A stretch of DNA of 64,000 nucleotides from Rhodocyclaceae bacterium. GTDB lineage: Bacteria > Pseudomonadota > Gammaproteobacteria > Burkholderiales > Rhodocyclaceae. Location of the stretch: NCBI GenBank assembly GCA_030681195.1, contig JAUXXJ010000045.1:62001-126000 (forward strand), given 5' to 3'. The notes under the pieces are model-generated. The model saw only the letters and a program-made list of their open reading frames with translations, had not been told where the DNA came from and made no database searches. Below, in pieces: positions 43,907 through 52,386 of this stretch. The position numbers and the translations under genes were made by a program. Within the stretch, counting starts at the first letter, position 1. Each line of letters opens with the position of its first letter.

Positions 43907-46027
43907 ATGACCGAACAAGATGCTGCAACGCTTGGCAAGATCGTGGCGAGCTGTCGGGCGCAGATGGAAAGCGACCTGTGCGAGCTGTTCGAGGAGCTGG
44001 GGCCCGCGCTGATCCAGTCGGCAATCGCGCGCGGCAATGCCAGCCGCGATCACACTCAGCGCATCGCCGCCGCCTCGCTCAAGCTGGCCCTGCCGACACA
44101 TTGGGAAAAGGTGCCCCCTTCCCTGCGGGCCAAGCTTGCGGCGCGTACTGTGCATGCTGCCAAGTCGGGCTATGGTGCAACTGACCAGACGAATCTGCGG
44201 CTGCTGAGCGAAACGGAGGAATCCCTCCAACTCGCCATGCGCGAGGTGCTGGATCGTGTGACCTTGGCGTGCCAGGATGAAACCAAGCTGCTGGAGCGGC
44301 GGATCAATTACCTCGTCTTGCGCACGGCTATGCAGCCCGGCGACACAACCTTCAAGGTCGCGGCACTGTGGTCCTGCATTGAGGCCGCCTGCGCCGAGGT
44401 CACCACCAACACGGACGTACTCATCCTGCTGCTGCAATTGATCGGCGAGCGGATGGCCACAGAGATGCCGCAACTCTACCGGGTGGCCAACGAAGTCATG
44501 ATCGAGGCCGACATTCTGCCGCGGCTCAAGCGCAACTACCGGGACACGACGCCGGTGGACGCGCACGAGGTAGCCGAGGAATCCACCAAGGTGGCCAGTG
44601 CCCTCGATCGCCTGGTCAAGGCACGCGCCCGAGATACCGGTGATAAGGAGGCGGGCGCCGGCGAGACGCCCAAGTCCGTGGCTACCCGCCAAGCGCTATT
44701 CAACTCGCTGAACTCGCTGCAGGCGACATCCCGGCCGGCCACCCCCGGCACGCACACGAACGTTGTGCGCATGGCGCGCGACAGCGGTGCCGCGCGCGAC
44801 GTCAAGCCGCTGGAGGCCGTAACGCTCGATATCGTCGCCGCGCTGTTCGACCTGATTTTCAGCGACCCCAATGTTTCGGACGGCATCAAGGCGCTGGTGG
44901 CCCGCTTGCAGACCACGGTGCTGCGTGCCGCCATGCTGAATCAGCGCTTCTTCGCCGACCGCAGCCACCCGGCACGGCGCTTCCTCGACAGCATTTCGGT
45001 CGTCGCGGTCCGCTGGGGCAAGGTCGTGAACGCGGACGACCCGTTCTACGTCAAGCTCTCCGAACTGGTCGACAAGGTACAGAGTACCTATGACGGCGAC
45101 ATGACGGTGTTCGATGCCGCCAATACCGAGCTGGATGCCTTCCTCGCCGAGCGCGAGGAACTTGAGGAGCAGCAGAATCGCGCGCTGGCCGACGCGGTGC
45201 ACGCCCGCGAGGAGGAGATGCGCCTGAAGCGCGAGGCCCAGGTGCGCACACAGAAGCTGGCAAACGTCTGCATCGCCCGTGTGCTGGTGCCGGAAGCGCC
45301 GGTTGAGATCGAGGAATTCCTTCGTACCTATTGGCGCGACGTCGTGCAGAGCCGCATCTCGCAGTCCGGCGAGGAAGGCGCGCCAACCGCCGAAGCCCTG
45401 CAGGTCGCCGCCGATCTGCAGGCGTCTGTCACGCCCAAGCGCCAGGCTGCGGACCAGCAACGGCAGGCCGCCCTGCTGCCGGCGCTGTTGAGCAAGCTCA
45501 ACGCCGGTTTCGACGAAATTGGTGCGGCACCCACCGAGCGCAAGGCCTTTTTGGACAAGCTGCTTGACCTGCAACTCGCCGCCATGCGGGCAAAAAAGCG
45601 CACCACCAAAATGCCGGAAGAAGTCGACCGGCCTGCCCCACGCAGCGCCGGGCCGACCCTGCAGGTCAGCCATGCGACGGACGCCGGGGTTCGCGTTCAG
45701 GACATCTCGCTGCCGGGCAGCGGAGACCTGGACGAGGAAAACACGCCGGATCGTGCCGATCTGCGCCGCGTGCGTCAGTTGGTGCGGGGGGACTGGGTGG
45801 ACTTCACCACGGCGGGACAAACCCGCCGCGAGCACCTGACCTGGATCAACCGGAGCCGTACCCTCTTCCTCTTCAGCAATAGCGCCGCCGCCTGCGCAAT
45901 CTCGATCACACCGGAAGCGCTGGCTGTGCGCCTGAAGAACGGGACGGCGCAGATCGTCAAGCCCGACCGGCCGATCTTCGAACGCGCCATCCATGGGGCG
46001 ATCAAGTCGCTCGACCAGCGTGCCTGA
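43907..46027 (+). CDS. DUF1631 family protein
   Basis: A 706-residue largely helical cytosolic protein of the DUF1631 family (some members are mis-named thymidine phosphorylase). Recognisable stretches are LFEELGPALIQSAIARGN near the N-terminus, ALFDLIFSDPNVSDGIKALV followed by ARLQTTVLRAAMLNQRFFADRSHPARRFLD in the centre, and a C-terminal beta domain with VRQLVRGDWVDFTTAGQTR and WINRSRTLFLFSN. The last domain resembles PilZ folds without the full c-di-GMP motif. The start is 16 bases after polA. Role unknown. Confidence 0.85.
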   Translation: MTEQDAATLGKIVASCRAQMESDLCELFEELGPALIQSAIARGNASRDHTQRIAAASLKLALPTHWEKVPPSLRAKLAARTVHAAKSGYGATDQTNLRLLSETEESLQLAMREVLDRVTLACQDETKLLERRINYLVLRTAMQPGDTTFKVAALWSCIEAACAEVTTNTDVLILLLQLIGERMATEMPQLYRVANEVMIEADILPRLKRNYRDTTPVDAHEVAEESTKVASALDRLVKARARDTGDKEAGAGETPKSVATRQALFNSLNSLQATSRPATPGTHTNVVRMARDSGAARDVKPLEAVTLDIVAALFDLIFSDPNVSDGIKALVARLQTTVLRAAMLNQRFFADRSHPARRFLDSISVVAVRWGKVVNADDPFYVKLSELVDKVQSTYDGDMTVFDAANTELDAFLAEREELEEQQNRALADAVHAREEEMRLKREAQVRTQKLANVCIARVLVPEAPVEIEEFLRTYWRDVVQSRISQSGEEGAPTAEALQVAADLQASVTPKRQAADQQRQAALLPALLSKLNAGFDEIGAAPTERKAFLDKLLDLQLAAMRAKKRTTKMPEEVDRPAPRSAGPTLQVSHATDAGVRVQDISLPGSGDLDEENTPDRADLRRVRQLVRGDWVDFTTAGQTRREHLTWINRSRTLFLFSNSAAACAISITPEALAVRLKNGTAQIVKPDRPIFERAIHGAIKSLDQRA

Positions 46028-46033
46028 GTAATC

Positions 46034-46057
46034 GCCGTCCCGCCAGCGCCGACTTTT
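46034..46057 (+). repeat. 24-bp dispersed repeat, perfect copy, convergent gap
   Basis: 24 of 24 matches. Occupies most of the 32-base gap between the convergent DUF1631 and ABC permease genes. Confidence 0.92.
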
Positions 46058-46059
46058 GT

Positions 46060-47259
46060 CTATTCCGCGCGCAGCGCCTCGACCGCATCCAGCCGCGCCG
46101 CACGTCGCGCCGGCAGCACCCCGGCGGCGAGACCGATGATGACGGCGACGACTTCGGCGAGGATGACGAAGCTCAGCGGCGTCTGCACCGGCAAGGCGGG
46201 GATGAAGAGGTGTAGCAACTGGGCAAGACCAATGCCCAGGATGAGGCCGAGCAGGCCGCCGATGGCTGACAGGGCCACCGCTTCGCCGAGGAAGATGCCG
46301 AGGATGGTGCGTTCGCGGGCGCCGAGCGCCTTCAGCAAGCCGATCTCGTTGGTGCGCTCGGTGACGGCGATGGTCATGATAGTGACGATGCCGACGCCGC
46401 CGACCAGCAGCGAGATGCCGCCGAGCGCACCGACGGCGGCGGTGAGGACATTGAGAATTTTTGAGAGCGTACGCAGCATGTCTTCCTGCGTGGTGAGCGT
46501 GAAATCCTCGCGCCCATGCCGTGCCACCAGCGCCGACTTTATGCTGGTCGCCACGTCGGCCACCTTGAGCCCTTCGCGATAGTTGAGGTTGATGCGCATC
46601 AGCCCTTCGCGGTTATAGAGTTCCAAAGCCCGTGCGGTGGGGATGAACACCGTGTCGTCGAGATCCATGCCGAGAAACTGACCCTTGGGCGCCATCACGC
46701 CGACGATGCGGAACTGCATGCCGCCGATGCGCAGACGCTGGCCCAGCGCTGATTCGCTGCCGAACAGTTCCTGCTTGAGTTTGGGGCCGAGCACGGCGAA
46801 GGGGCGCGCATGTTCGAAGGCTTCATCGGGTAGAAAGCTGCCGCTTTGCACGCGCATGCTGAAGATGCCCGGCGTGGCCGCGCCAACGCCCTGCACGGTG
46901 GTGCGCCGCAGACGGCCGTTGGCATTTACTTCGGAATTGCCCCAGACGATGGGCGAGACGGCAATCACGCCCGGCACGCGTTCGAGGGCGCGCGCATCGT
47001 CGAGCGTCAGCAGACGCACGGTGGTTTGCAGGCCGCCCGGTCCGCCGCTGGCCTTGGTTTTGCCCGGCGCAATCTCGATGACATTGGTGCCGAACTGGGT
47101 GAACTCGTTGAGCACGAAACGATGCACCCCTTCGCCGATGCTGGTGAGCAGGATCACCGCCGCGATGCCGACGGCGATGCCGAGCAGCGTCAGAAAGCTG
47201 CGCAGGCGGTGCGCGTTGAGGGCGCGCATCGACAACGTGAGCAGGTCGGTAAAGGTCAT
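46060..47259 (-). CDS. ABC transporter permease (MacB/FtsX type), second subunit
   Basis: A 399-residue permease. TM1 at about 20-42 is followed by a MacB periplasmic domain (MacB_PCD, about 50-235) and an FtsX domain with three TMs at about 275-380 (SLLVGGVGIVTIMTIAVTER, TNEIGLLKALGARERTIL, ending PARRAARLDAVEALR). MacB-type transporters do not carry substrate through the membrane; they drive periplasmic export by mechanotransmission. It overlaps the first permease by 4 bases. No ATPase is adjacent on this side; a matching ATPase and adaptor are at 59610-61441. Confidence 0.92.
   Translation of the reverse strand: MTFTDLLTLSMRALNAHRLRSFLTLLGIAVGIAAVILLTSIGEGVHRFVLNEFTQFGTNVIEIAPGKTKASGGPGGLQTTVRLLTLDDARALERVPGVIAVSPIVWGNSEVNANGRLRRTTVQGVGAATPGIFSMRVQSGSFLPDEAFEHARPFAVLGPKLKQELFGSESALGQRLRIGGMQFRIVGVMAPKGQFLGMDLDDTVFIPTARALELYNREGLMRINLNYREGLKVADVATSIKSALVARHGREDFTLTTQEDMLRTLSKILNVLTAAVGALGGISLLVGGVGIVTIMTIAVTERTNEIGLLKALGARERTILGIFLGEAVALSAIGGLLGLILGIGLAQLLHLFIPALPVQTPLSFVILAEVVAVIIGLAAGVLPARRAARLDAVEALRAE
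46518..46541 (+). repeat. 24-bp dispersed repeat copy
   Basis: 21 of 24 matches. In the second ABC permease, antisense, read KSALVARH. Confidence 0.6.
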
Positions 47260-48458
47260 CTTTTGGCGAGCGCCTGCACCGGGTCAAGCTGCGCCGCGCG
47301 CCGTGCCGGCATGACGCCGAACAGCAGGCCGGTGGAGAGCGCCGTCAGCAGGGCAGCGATAACCGCCCAGTCGGGCGGATAGGCGGGCAGGGCTGGCAAG
47401 GCGGTGCGCAGGGCGAAAGCGCCGAGCTGTCCCAGCAGGTAGCCGACCAGCGCGCCGCTCGCCGAGAGCAGCGTGGCTTCGGCGAGGAAGGCATTGCGAA
47501 TCGCCGTGGCTTCGGCGCCAAGCGCCTTGAGCAGGCCAATCTCATTAGTGCGCTGGGCGACGGCGACGAGCATCACGTTCATGACGAGAATGCCGGCGAC
47601 GGCGAGGCTGATGGCGGCAATGCCGGCAACGCCATAGGTCAGCGTGCCGAGGATGCGGTCGAAGGTTTGCAGGACGGCATCCTGCGTGATGACGGTGACG
47701 TCCTCTTCGCCATCGTGACGCGCCTTGAGGATATCAAGCGTTTGAGCTCTAGCCTGCTCGATCTGCGGCCGGCCGCGCGCTTCGACGAGGATGCGGAACA
47801 GCGTGTTGGTGTCGAACATCGCCTGCGCGACGGTGACCGGCAGGATGACGATTTCGTCGGCATTCATGCCCAGCCCCTGACCGGTCTGACCAAGGACGCC
47901 GATGACGCGCAGACGCCGGTCGCCGATGCGCAGCACCTGGCCGAGCGCCGACTGGTTGCCGAACAGTTCGCTCTGAATTTTGGCGCCGATCACGGCCACC
48001 GCCGCATGGGCATCTTCCACCGGCAGAAAGCGCCCCTGCGCCAGATCCATGCGGCGCAGCTTGAGATAGTCGGCGGTGGTGCCAACGATGGTGACATCGC
48101 GCAGCTTGCCGTTGAACACGGCTTCGGAAGTGCCGACGGTGAGGGGCGCGGTGCGCAGCACGGCGGGCGCCCGCACAATCGCCTGGGCATCGCCCACCGT
48201 CAGGTCGCGCGGCGTGCTGGTCACGGCATTGACAGGATTGAAGCCGCCGGTTTCCGAACGGCCAGGCAGGACGATCACGAGATTGCTGCCGAGCGAGGCG
48301 AATTCATTGACGACGTAGCGCCGCGCACCGTCGCCCAGTGCGGTGAGCACCACCACGGCAGCAACGCCGATACTCATCGCCAGCACCATCAGGAAAGTGC
48401 GCAGCGGATAGCCAGTGGCGGCGCGCGTGGCGAAGCGCAGGGTGTCAGGTAGTTTCAT
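47256..48458 (-). CDS. ABC transporter permease (MacB/FtsX type), first subunit
   Basis: A 400-residue paralogue of the next gene with the same plan: TM1 (LRTFLMVLAMSIGVAAVVVL), MacB_PCD periplasmic domain, and FtsX TMs ending MPARRAAQLDPVQAL. Two different permeases imply a heterodimer. It is the first gene of a two-gene transcript whose upstream neighbour is now the divergent histidine kinase of the Kai-like locus. In similar systems an adaptor and LolD-like ATPase gene precede the permeases directly. Confidence 0.92.
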   Translation of the reverse strand: MKLPDTLRFATRAATGYPLRTFLMVLAMSIGVAAVVVLTALGDGARRYVVNEFASLGSNLVIVLPGRSETGGFNPVNAVTSTPRDLTVGDAQAIVRAPAVLRTAPLTVGTSEAVFNGKLRDVTIVGTTADYLKLRRMDLAQGRFLPVEDAHAAVAVIGAKIQSELFGNQSALGQVLRIGDRRLRVIGVLGQTGQGLGMNADEIVILPVTVAQAMFDTNTLFRILVEARGRPQIEQARAQTLDILKARHDGEEDVTVITQDAVLQTFDRILGTLTYGVAGIAAISLAVAGILVMNVMLVAVAQRTNEIGLLKALGAEATAIRNAFLAEATLLSASGALVGYLLGQLGAFALRTALPALPAYPPDWAVIAALLTALSTGLLFGVMPARRAAQLDPVQALAKR

Positions 48459-48493
48459 CGCAAAACAGCATCAGTGTCACAGTCATTGGACGG

Positions 48494-48526
48494 GAGGGCC
48501 AACTGGATAGCTGAGCATAGGCCCTC
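48494..48526. repeat. Inverted repeat between the ABC permeases and the Kai-like locus
   Basis: Perfect 7-base arms GAGGGCC (48494-48500) and GGCCCTC (48520-48526) with a 19-base loop, in the 172-base divergent gap. No T-run follows on either strand, so it is not a convincing terminator. The remaining part of the gap holds one copy of the 24-bp repeat (48571-48594). Confidence 0.5.
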
Positions 48527-48570
48527 ACTGTAGCGACGTCAAACGACTACCGCCCCGAGAAAAATAGTTG

Positions 48571-48594
48571 AAAAGTCGGCGCTGGTGAGACGGC
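48571..48594 (-). repeat. 24-bp dispersed repeat copy, divergent gap
   Basis: 22 of 24 matches. Between the divergent ABC permease and Kai-locus kinase genes, 36 bases before the kinase start. Confidence 0.85.
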
Positions 48595-48630
48595 CTAGCA
48601 GCAATTCCTTGCCGAGACTAAACTCTGCCC

Positions 48631-49803
48631 ATGCCCACCTCGCGCAACTCCAGCCAAAACGCCAAGGCCGTTAGCGCCGAACTTGCTCAATTGCAAGTTC
48701 GTTTACTTGAGGCCGAGGCGCAACTGGAAGCAATCCGCTCCGGTGCCAGCGATGCGCTGGTCGGGGGCACTGGCGTCATGTATCTGGATGGGGCGGAAAA
48801 GACCTACGTCGCGTTTTTCGGTGCCATGAACGAAGGCGGGGTGACGCTGGATCGCAATGGGGCCATCCTGTATTGCAATTCACGTTTCGCTGCCATGCTG
48901 GGCAAAAGCATTGATGCCATGCGCAGACAGTTTTTCATCGACCACGTGACAGAAGCGGATCGCCAGCGGGCTCGTGCGCTACTGGCAATCACCGCTACCG
49001 GGGCTTGTGAAGTTTCGCTCGTTGTCCCCGGCGCTGCGCCACTACCGGTACGACTCTCAATGACCGCCATCAATTCGGATGGTCAGCAGTATGGTTGCCT
49101 GGTTGTGACGGACCTCAAGGACCGGGTAATAGCTGAACAGCAGTTGCGACAACATGAGCATGACCTGCGCGCCATGTATTCGCATCAGCAGTCAATGATT
49201 GAGGTCGAGCGCAAGCGCGTTGCGCGTGAGGTGCATGATGAACTGGGCCAGATATTGACGGCGCTACGCATGGAAACCTCTTTGCTCAAGCGCGAGTTGC
49301 CGGATGCGGGCCAATCTGCCATGCGGGTCAGTGAAATGCTGCAGTTGATCGAGTCTTTGTTCAAAGGGGTGCGCAGCATCGCCGGCAATCTGCGCCCCCC
49401 CACCCTTGATCTTGGTCTGGTGCCTGCCATCGAATGGCTGACACAGGACTTTTCCAAGCGCTGGCAGATTGCCGGTACCTTTCTGGCCTGCAGTGAGGAT
49501 ATTCATGTCGGCGAGGGTGTCGCGACGACCATTTTTCGCATTATCCAGGAGTCGCTGACCAACGTGGCGCGCCACGCCCATGCCAGTGCGGTGCGTATCG
49601 TGCTGGAACAGGCGCAGCAGGTCATCCATCTGGAAATTCATGACGATGGCCGTGGATTTATGCCGGGCGACGGCGACGGTGTGGGTTTTGGCATGATCGG
49701 CATGCGTGAGCGTGTACAGGAGCTTGGCGGTACGCTGCTGATCGAATCCGGACTAGGCAGGGGGGTGCGATTGATCTTCACCATCCCCTATGCCGGCGCA
49801 TGA
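48631..49803 (+). CDS. PAS sensor histidine kinase, NarL-type (HisKA_3)
   Basis: A 390-residue soluble kinase. An N-terminal coiled coil (LQVRLLEAEAQLEAIRSGAS) leads to a PAS-like module marked by AMNEGGVTLDRNG and CNSRFAAML (about residues 64-165). HisKA_3 follows with phospho-acceptor His202 in REVHDELGQILTAL, then an HATPase with HDDGRGF and GFGMIGMRER. The same N-terminal module occurs in the proteins at 53991 and 57464. It overlaps the downstream response regulator by 14 bases, so the two are a coupled pair. First gene of the plus-strand Kai-like locus; no membrane segment, so it senses a cytosolic cue. Confidence 0.92.
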   Translation: MPTSRNSSQNAKAVSAELAQLQVRLLEAEAQLEAIRSGASDALVGGTGVMYLDGAEKTYVAFFGAMNEGGVTLDRNGAILYCNSRFAAMLGKSIDAMRRQFFIDHVTEADRQRARALLAITATGACEVSLVVPGAAPLPVRLSMTAINSDGQQYGCLVVTDLKDRVIAEQQLRQHEHDLRAMYSHQQSMIEVERKRVAREVHDELGQILTALRMETSLLKRELPDAGQSAMRVSEMLQLIESLFKGVRSIAGNLRPPTLDLGLVPAIEWLTQDFSKRWQIAGTFLACSEDIHVGEGVATTIFRIIQESLTNVARHAHASAVRIVLEQAQQVIHLEIHDDGRGFMPGDGDGVGFGMIGMRERVQELGGTLLIESGLGRGVRLIFTIPYAGA

Positions 49804-50437
49804 CGTGATTCGAGTCATCATTGCCGATGATCATCGGCTGGTACGCCGCGGGATCAAGGAAATCCTCAAGACGGCGAGCGATATCGTGGTGTGTGGCGAG
49901 GCTGCCGGCAGCGAGGAGTTGCTGTTGCTGTTGCGTCAGGACCAGCCCGATGTGCTGATCCTGGATTTGGCCATGCCCGGACTGAGTGGCACCGAACTGA
50001 TCAAATACCTGTGCGCAGCGTTTTCTTCCTTGCGCATTCTGGTGCTGTCGATGCACAACGAAGCCCAGTTCGCCGCATTGGCGATTCGCGCCGGGGCACT
50101 GGGCTATGTCACCAAAGATGCCGATCCTGAAATTCTGCTGCTGGCGATCCATCGCATCGCCGCCAACGGCAAGTTTATTGATCCGGCGCTGGTCGAAGCC
50201 ATGGTATTTGCGCCGCAGGCAACGAAACCCCTGCCACATGAGCACCTGAGCGACAGGGAGATTCAGGTGCTTGGACTGCTGGTCGCCGGCAAGTCGCTGA
50301 ATCTCATTGCCGGCGAATTGAATCTGAGCCCAAAAACCATCAGCAGCCACAAGATGCGCATCATGCAGAAACTCGGTGTGACCAATAACGCCGACCTGAT
50401 GCGCTTCGCCATTCAAAACAACATCGCAAAAGCATAG
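49790..50437 (+). CDS. NarL/FixJ-family response regulator
   Basis: A 215-residue response regulator. The receiver domain has the acidic pair in IADDHRLVRRG and phospho-acceptor Asp59 (VLILDLAMPG), with Lys in VTKDADPE. A LuxR-type helix-turn-helix is at about 148-212 (LSDREIQVLGLLVAGKSLNL, LNLSPKTISSHKMRIMQKLG). It is the partner of the overlapping kinase. The perfect palindrome just downstream of its stop, upstream of kaiB, is a candidate target. An alternative start a few codons in (VIRVIIADDH) is possible. Confidence 0.93.
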   Translation: MPAHDVIRVIIADDHRLVRRGIKEILKTASDIVVCGEAAGSEELLLLLRQDQPDVLILDLAMPGLSGTELIKYLCAAFSSLRILVLSMHNEAQFAALAIRAGALGYVTKDADPEILLLAIHRIAANGKFIDPALVEAMVFAPQATKPLPHEHLSDREIQVLGLLVAGKSLNLIAGELNLSPKTISSHKMRIMQKLGVTNNADLMRFAIQNNIAKA

Positions 50438-50439
50438 GC

Positions 50440-50459
50440 CATTCAGGAAATCCTGAATG
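50440..50459. promoter_or_regulatory. Perfect 20-bp palindrome upstream of the first kaiB
   Basis: CATTCAGGAAATCCTGAATG: 9-base arms around a 2-base centre, starting 2 bases after the response-regulator stop and 83 bases before the kaiB start. It has no following T-run, so an operator for the adjacent NarL-type regulator is at least as likely as a terminator hairpin. Assignment is inferred from position. Confidence 0.45.
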
Positions 50460-50541
50460 CTTTGCAGGATTGACTGCTTGAAATTTCCGGCATGGCCTAC
50501 ATACATGGCGCCCGCTAGCTAGTATTGTCGGACGCTGAAAA

Positions 50542-50844
50542 ATGGGCGCATCAGTGGATACAAATACATCTTACCTTTTGAAACTATTTGTTGCGGGTGA
50601 CTCCAGCAGAACGGGTCTGGCCGTTGCCAACCTTCGGCACATCTGCGAAGACGAATTCCCAGGCTGCTACGAGCTTGTCATCATTGATGTGCTGCGTCAC
50701 CCGGGCATTGCCGAGGAAAATAAGATCCTCGCTGCGCCCACCCTGATCAAGGAACGCCCCCTGCCCGTGCGCCGCATCATCGGCGACCTGTCCGACAAGG
50801 AAAAGGTGCTTACCGGAATCGGGTTGCTCCCACCCCAACGCTGA
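50542..50844 (+). CDS. kaiB: KaiB domain protein 1
   Basis: A 100-residue KaiB. Against cyanobacterial KaiB it keeps LKLFVAGDS at the N-terminus, YELVIIDVLRHPGIAEENKI (about 43-62) and the signature LPVRRIIGDLSDKEKVLTGI. In cyanobacteria KaiB is a metamorphic thioredoxin-like protein that binds the CI ring of KaiC. It is the most cyanobacteria-like of the three KaiB proteins here and sits 21 bases before kaiC, a standard kaiBC arrangement. No kaiA is in the window, so if there is timing it must work without KaiA or with another regulator. Confidence 0.93.
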   Translation: MGASVDTNTSYLLKLFVAGDSSRTGLAVANLRHICEDEFPGCYELVIIDVLRHPGIAEENKILAAPTLIKERPLPVRRIIGDLSDKEKVLTGIGLLPPQR

Positions 50845-50865
50845 AGCCCCGCCAGAGGAGAAACC

Positions 50866-52353
50866 ATGTTTACCCACGTACCGAACTATCCACAGATCGA
50901 GAAAATTGAAACCGGCATCATCGGTTTCGACCTGATTTCCAGCGGTGGCCTGCCCAAAGGACGCACCACCCTGGTTTCGGGCACGGCGGGAAGCGCCAAG
51001 ACGCTGTTCGCCGTCCAGTTCCTCGCCGAAGGTATCCAGCGCTCGGGCGACGCGGGTATTTTTGTGACGTTCGAGGAAGAGCCGGCGGACATTCGCCGCA
51101 ACGTCAAGTCGCTCGGCTGGGACATCGAAGCGTGGGAAGCCGAAGGCAAATGGTTGTTTGTCGATGCCTCGCCCGATCCCGTACAGGACCAGGTGGAATC
51201 CGGCCGCTACGATCTCGGCGCCTTGCTCGCGCGCATCGAATATGCCGTGGCCAAAATTGGCGCCACGCGGCTGTCGATGGATTCGCTCGGTGCGATTTTT
51301 GCCCAATTCCGCGACGCCGCCATCGTTCGCTCCGAACTGTTCCGCATTGCCTACGTCTTGCGCCAGTTGAAGGTGACATCGATCATGACCTCGGAACGCA
51401 CCCAGGAATATGGCGAAATCGGCCGTTTCGGGGTCGAGGAATTTGTCGCCGACAACGTGCTGATCCTGCGCAACGTGCTGGAAGATGAAAAACGCCGCCG
51501 CACCATGGAAATCCTCAAGTACCGAGGCACCAGCCACCAGAAGGGCGAATTCCCCTTCACCATCGTCTCGGGCCGCGGCATTCTGGCCATTCCGCTGTCG
51601 GCGATGGAGTTGAACCAGAAGTCGTCGATCGTGCGCATCAGCTCCGGCAACGATGATCTCGACAGGATGTGCGGCGGCGGCTTTTTCCGCGACTCCATCA
51701 TTCTCGCCTCCGGCGCCACTGGCACCGGCAAGACGCTGATCACCACTGAATTCCTCAAGGGCGGCGCGAAACACGGCGAGCGGTGCCTGCTGTTCGCCTT
51801 CGAGGAAAGCCGCGAGCAACTGTTCCGCAACGCCGAGGGCTGGGGCATTGATTTCGAAGCCATGGAAACGGCGGGATTGCTCAAGGTGGTGTGTGCCTAC
51901 CCGGAATCGGCCAGTCTCGAAGATCACTTGATCGAGATGAAAGACATCATCGAACACTACAAGCCCAACCGGATTGCGGTCGATAGCCTCTCGGCAATGG
52001 AGCGCGTCGCCACCCCCAAGGGGTTTCGCGAGTTCGTCATCAGTCTGACCTCCTTCATCAAGCACCAGGAAGTCGCCGGCCTGTTCACCTCGACCACGCC
52101 GACCCTGATGGGCGGGACTTCCGTGACCGAAACCCACATCTCCACCCTGACCGACTCGATCATCCTGCTGCGCTATGTCGAAACGAATGGCTCCATGCGC
52201 CGCGGCCTGACCGTGCTGAAAATGCGCGGCTCGATCCACGACAAGGATATTCTCGAATTCAACATCGACGGCACCGGCATGCACCTGGGCGAACCCTTCC
52301 ATCACATTACCGGCATTCTGGCCGGCAACCCGCGCGATGTGTCCTTCGGCTGA
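50866..52353 (+). CDS. kaiC: KaiC-like double-domain ATPase 1
   Basis: A 495-residue tandem RecA-fold KaiC. CI Walker A reads GTAGSAKT (residues 39-46), with Ala44 in place of the usual Gly before Lys. CII Walker A GATGTGKT (283-290) is canonical. Catalytic Glu pairs are present in both domains (VTFEEEP and FAFEESR). The CII phosphorylation site is conserved as HIST with Ser426 and Thr427, equivalent to Ser431 and Thr432 of cyanobacterial KaiC, so autophosphorylation is plausible. A strong ribosome site (AGAGGAGA) precedes the ATG. It has no C-terminal KaiA-binding extension beyond residue 495. It is paired with KaiB 1 directly upstream. Confidence 0.94.
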   Translation: MFTHVPNYPQIEKIETGIIGFDLISSGGLPKGRTTLVSGTAGSAKTLFAVQFLAEGIQRSGDAGIFVTFEEEPADIRRNVKSLGWDIEAWEAEGKWLFVDASPDPVQDQVESGRYDLGALLARIEYAVAKIGATRLSMDSLGAIFAQFRDAAIVRSELFRIAYVLRQLKVTSIMTSERTQEYGEIGRFGVEEFVADNVLILRNVLEDEKRRRTMEILKYRGTSHQKGEFPFTIVSGRGILAIPLSAMELNQKSSIVRISSGNDDLDRMCGGGFFRDSIILASGATGTGKTLITTEFLKGGAKHGERCLLFAFEESREQLFRNAEGWGIDFEAMETAGLLKVVCAYPESASLEDHLIEMKDIIEHYKPNRIAVDSLSAMERVATPKGFREFVISLTSFIKHQEVAGLFTSTTPTLMGGTSVTETHISTLTDSIILLRYVETNGSMRRGLTVLKMRGSIHDKDILEFNIDGTGMHLGEPFHHITGILAGNPRDVSFG

Positions 52354-52386
52354 ACCCGGGGACCTCATCGAAAGCGCGCGTGCAAG

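Noticed and set aside
44644..44667. KEAGAGETP in the DUF1631 protein, like the KVGAGETA reading of the repeat
   Set aside because: The DNA match is too poor (the AAAAGTCGG part is missing) to count as a copy.
48494..48526. Inverted repeat as a transcription terminator for the ABC or Kai genes
   Set aside because: It lies in a divergent gap where no transcript should end, has a 19-base loop and lacks a T-run.
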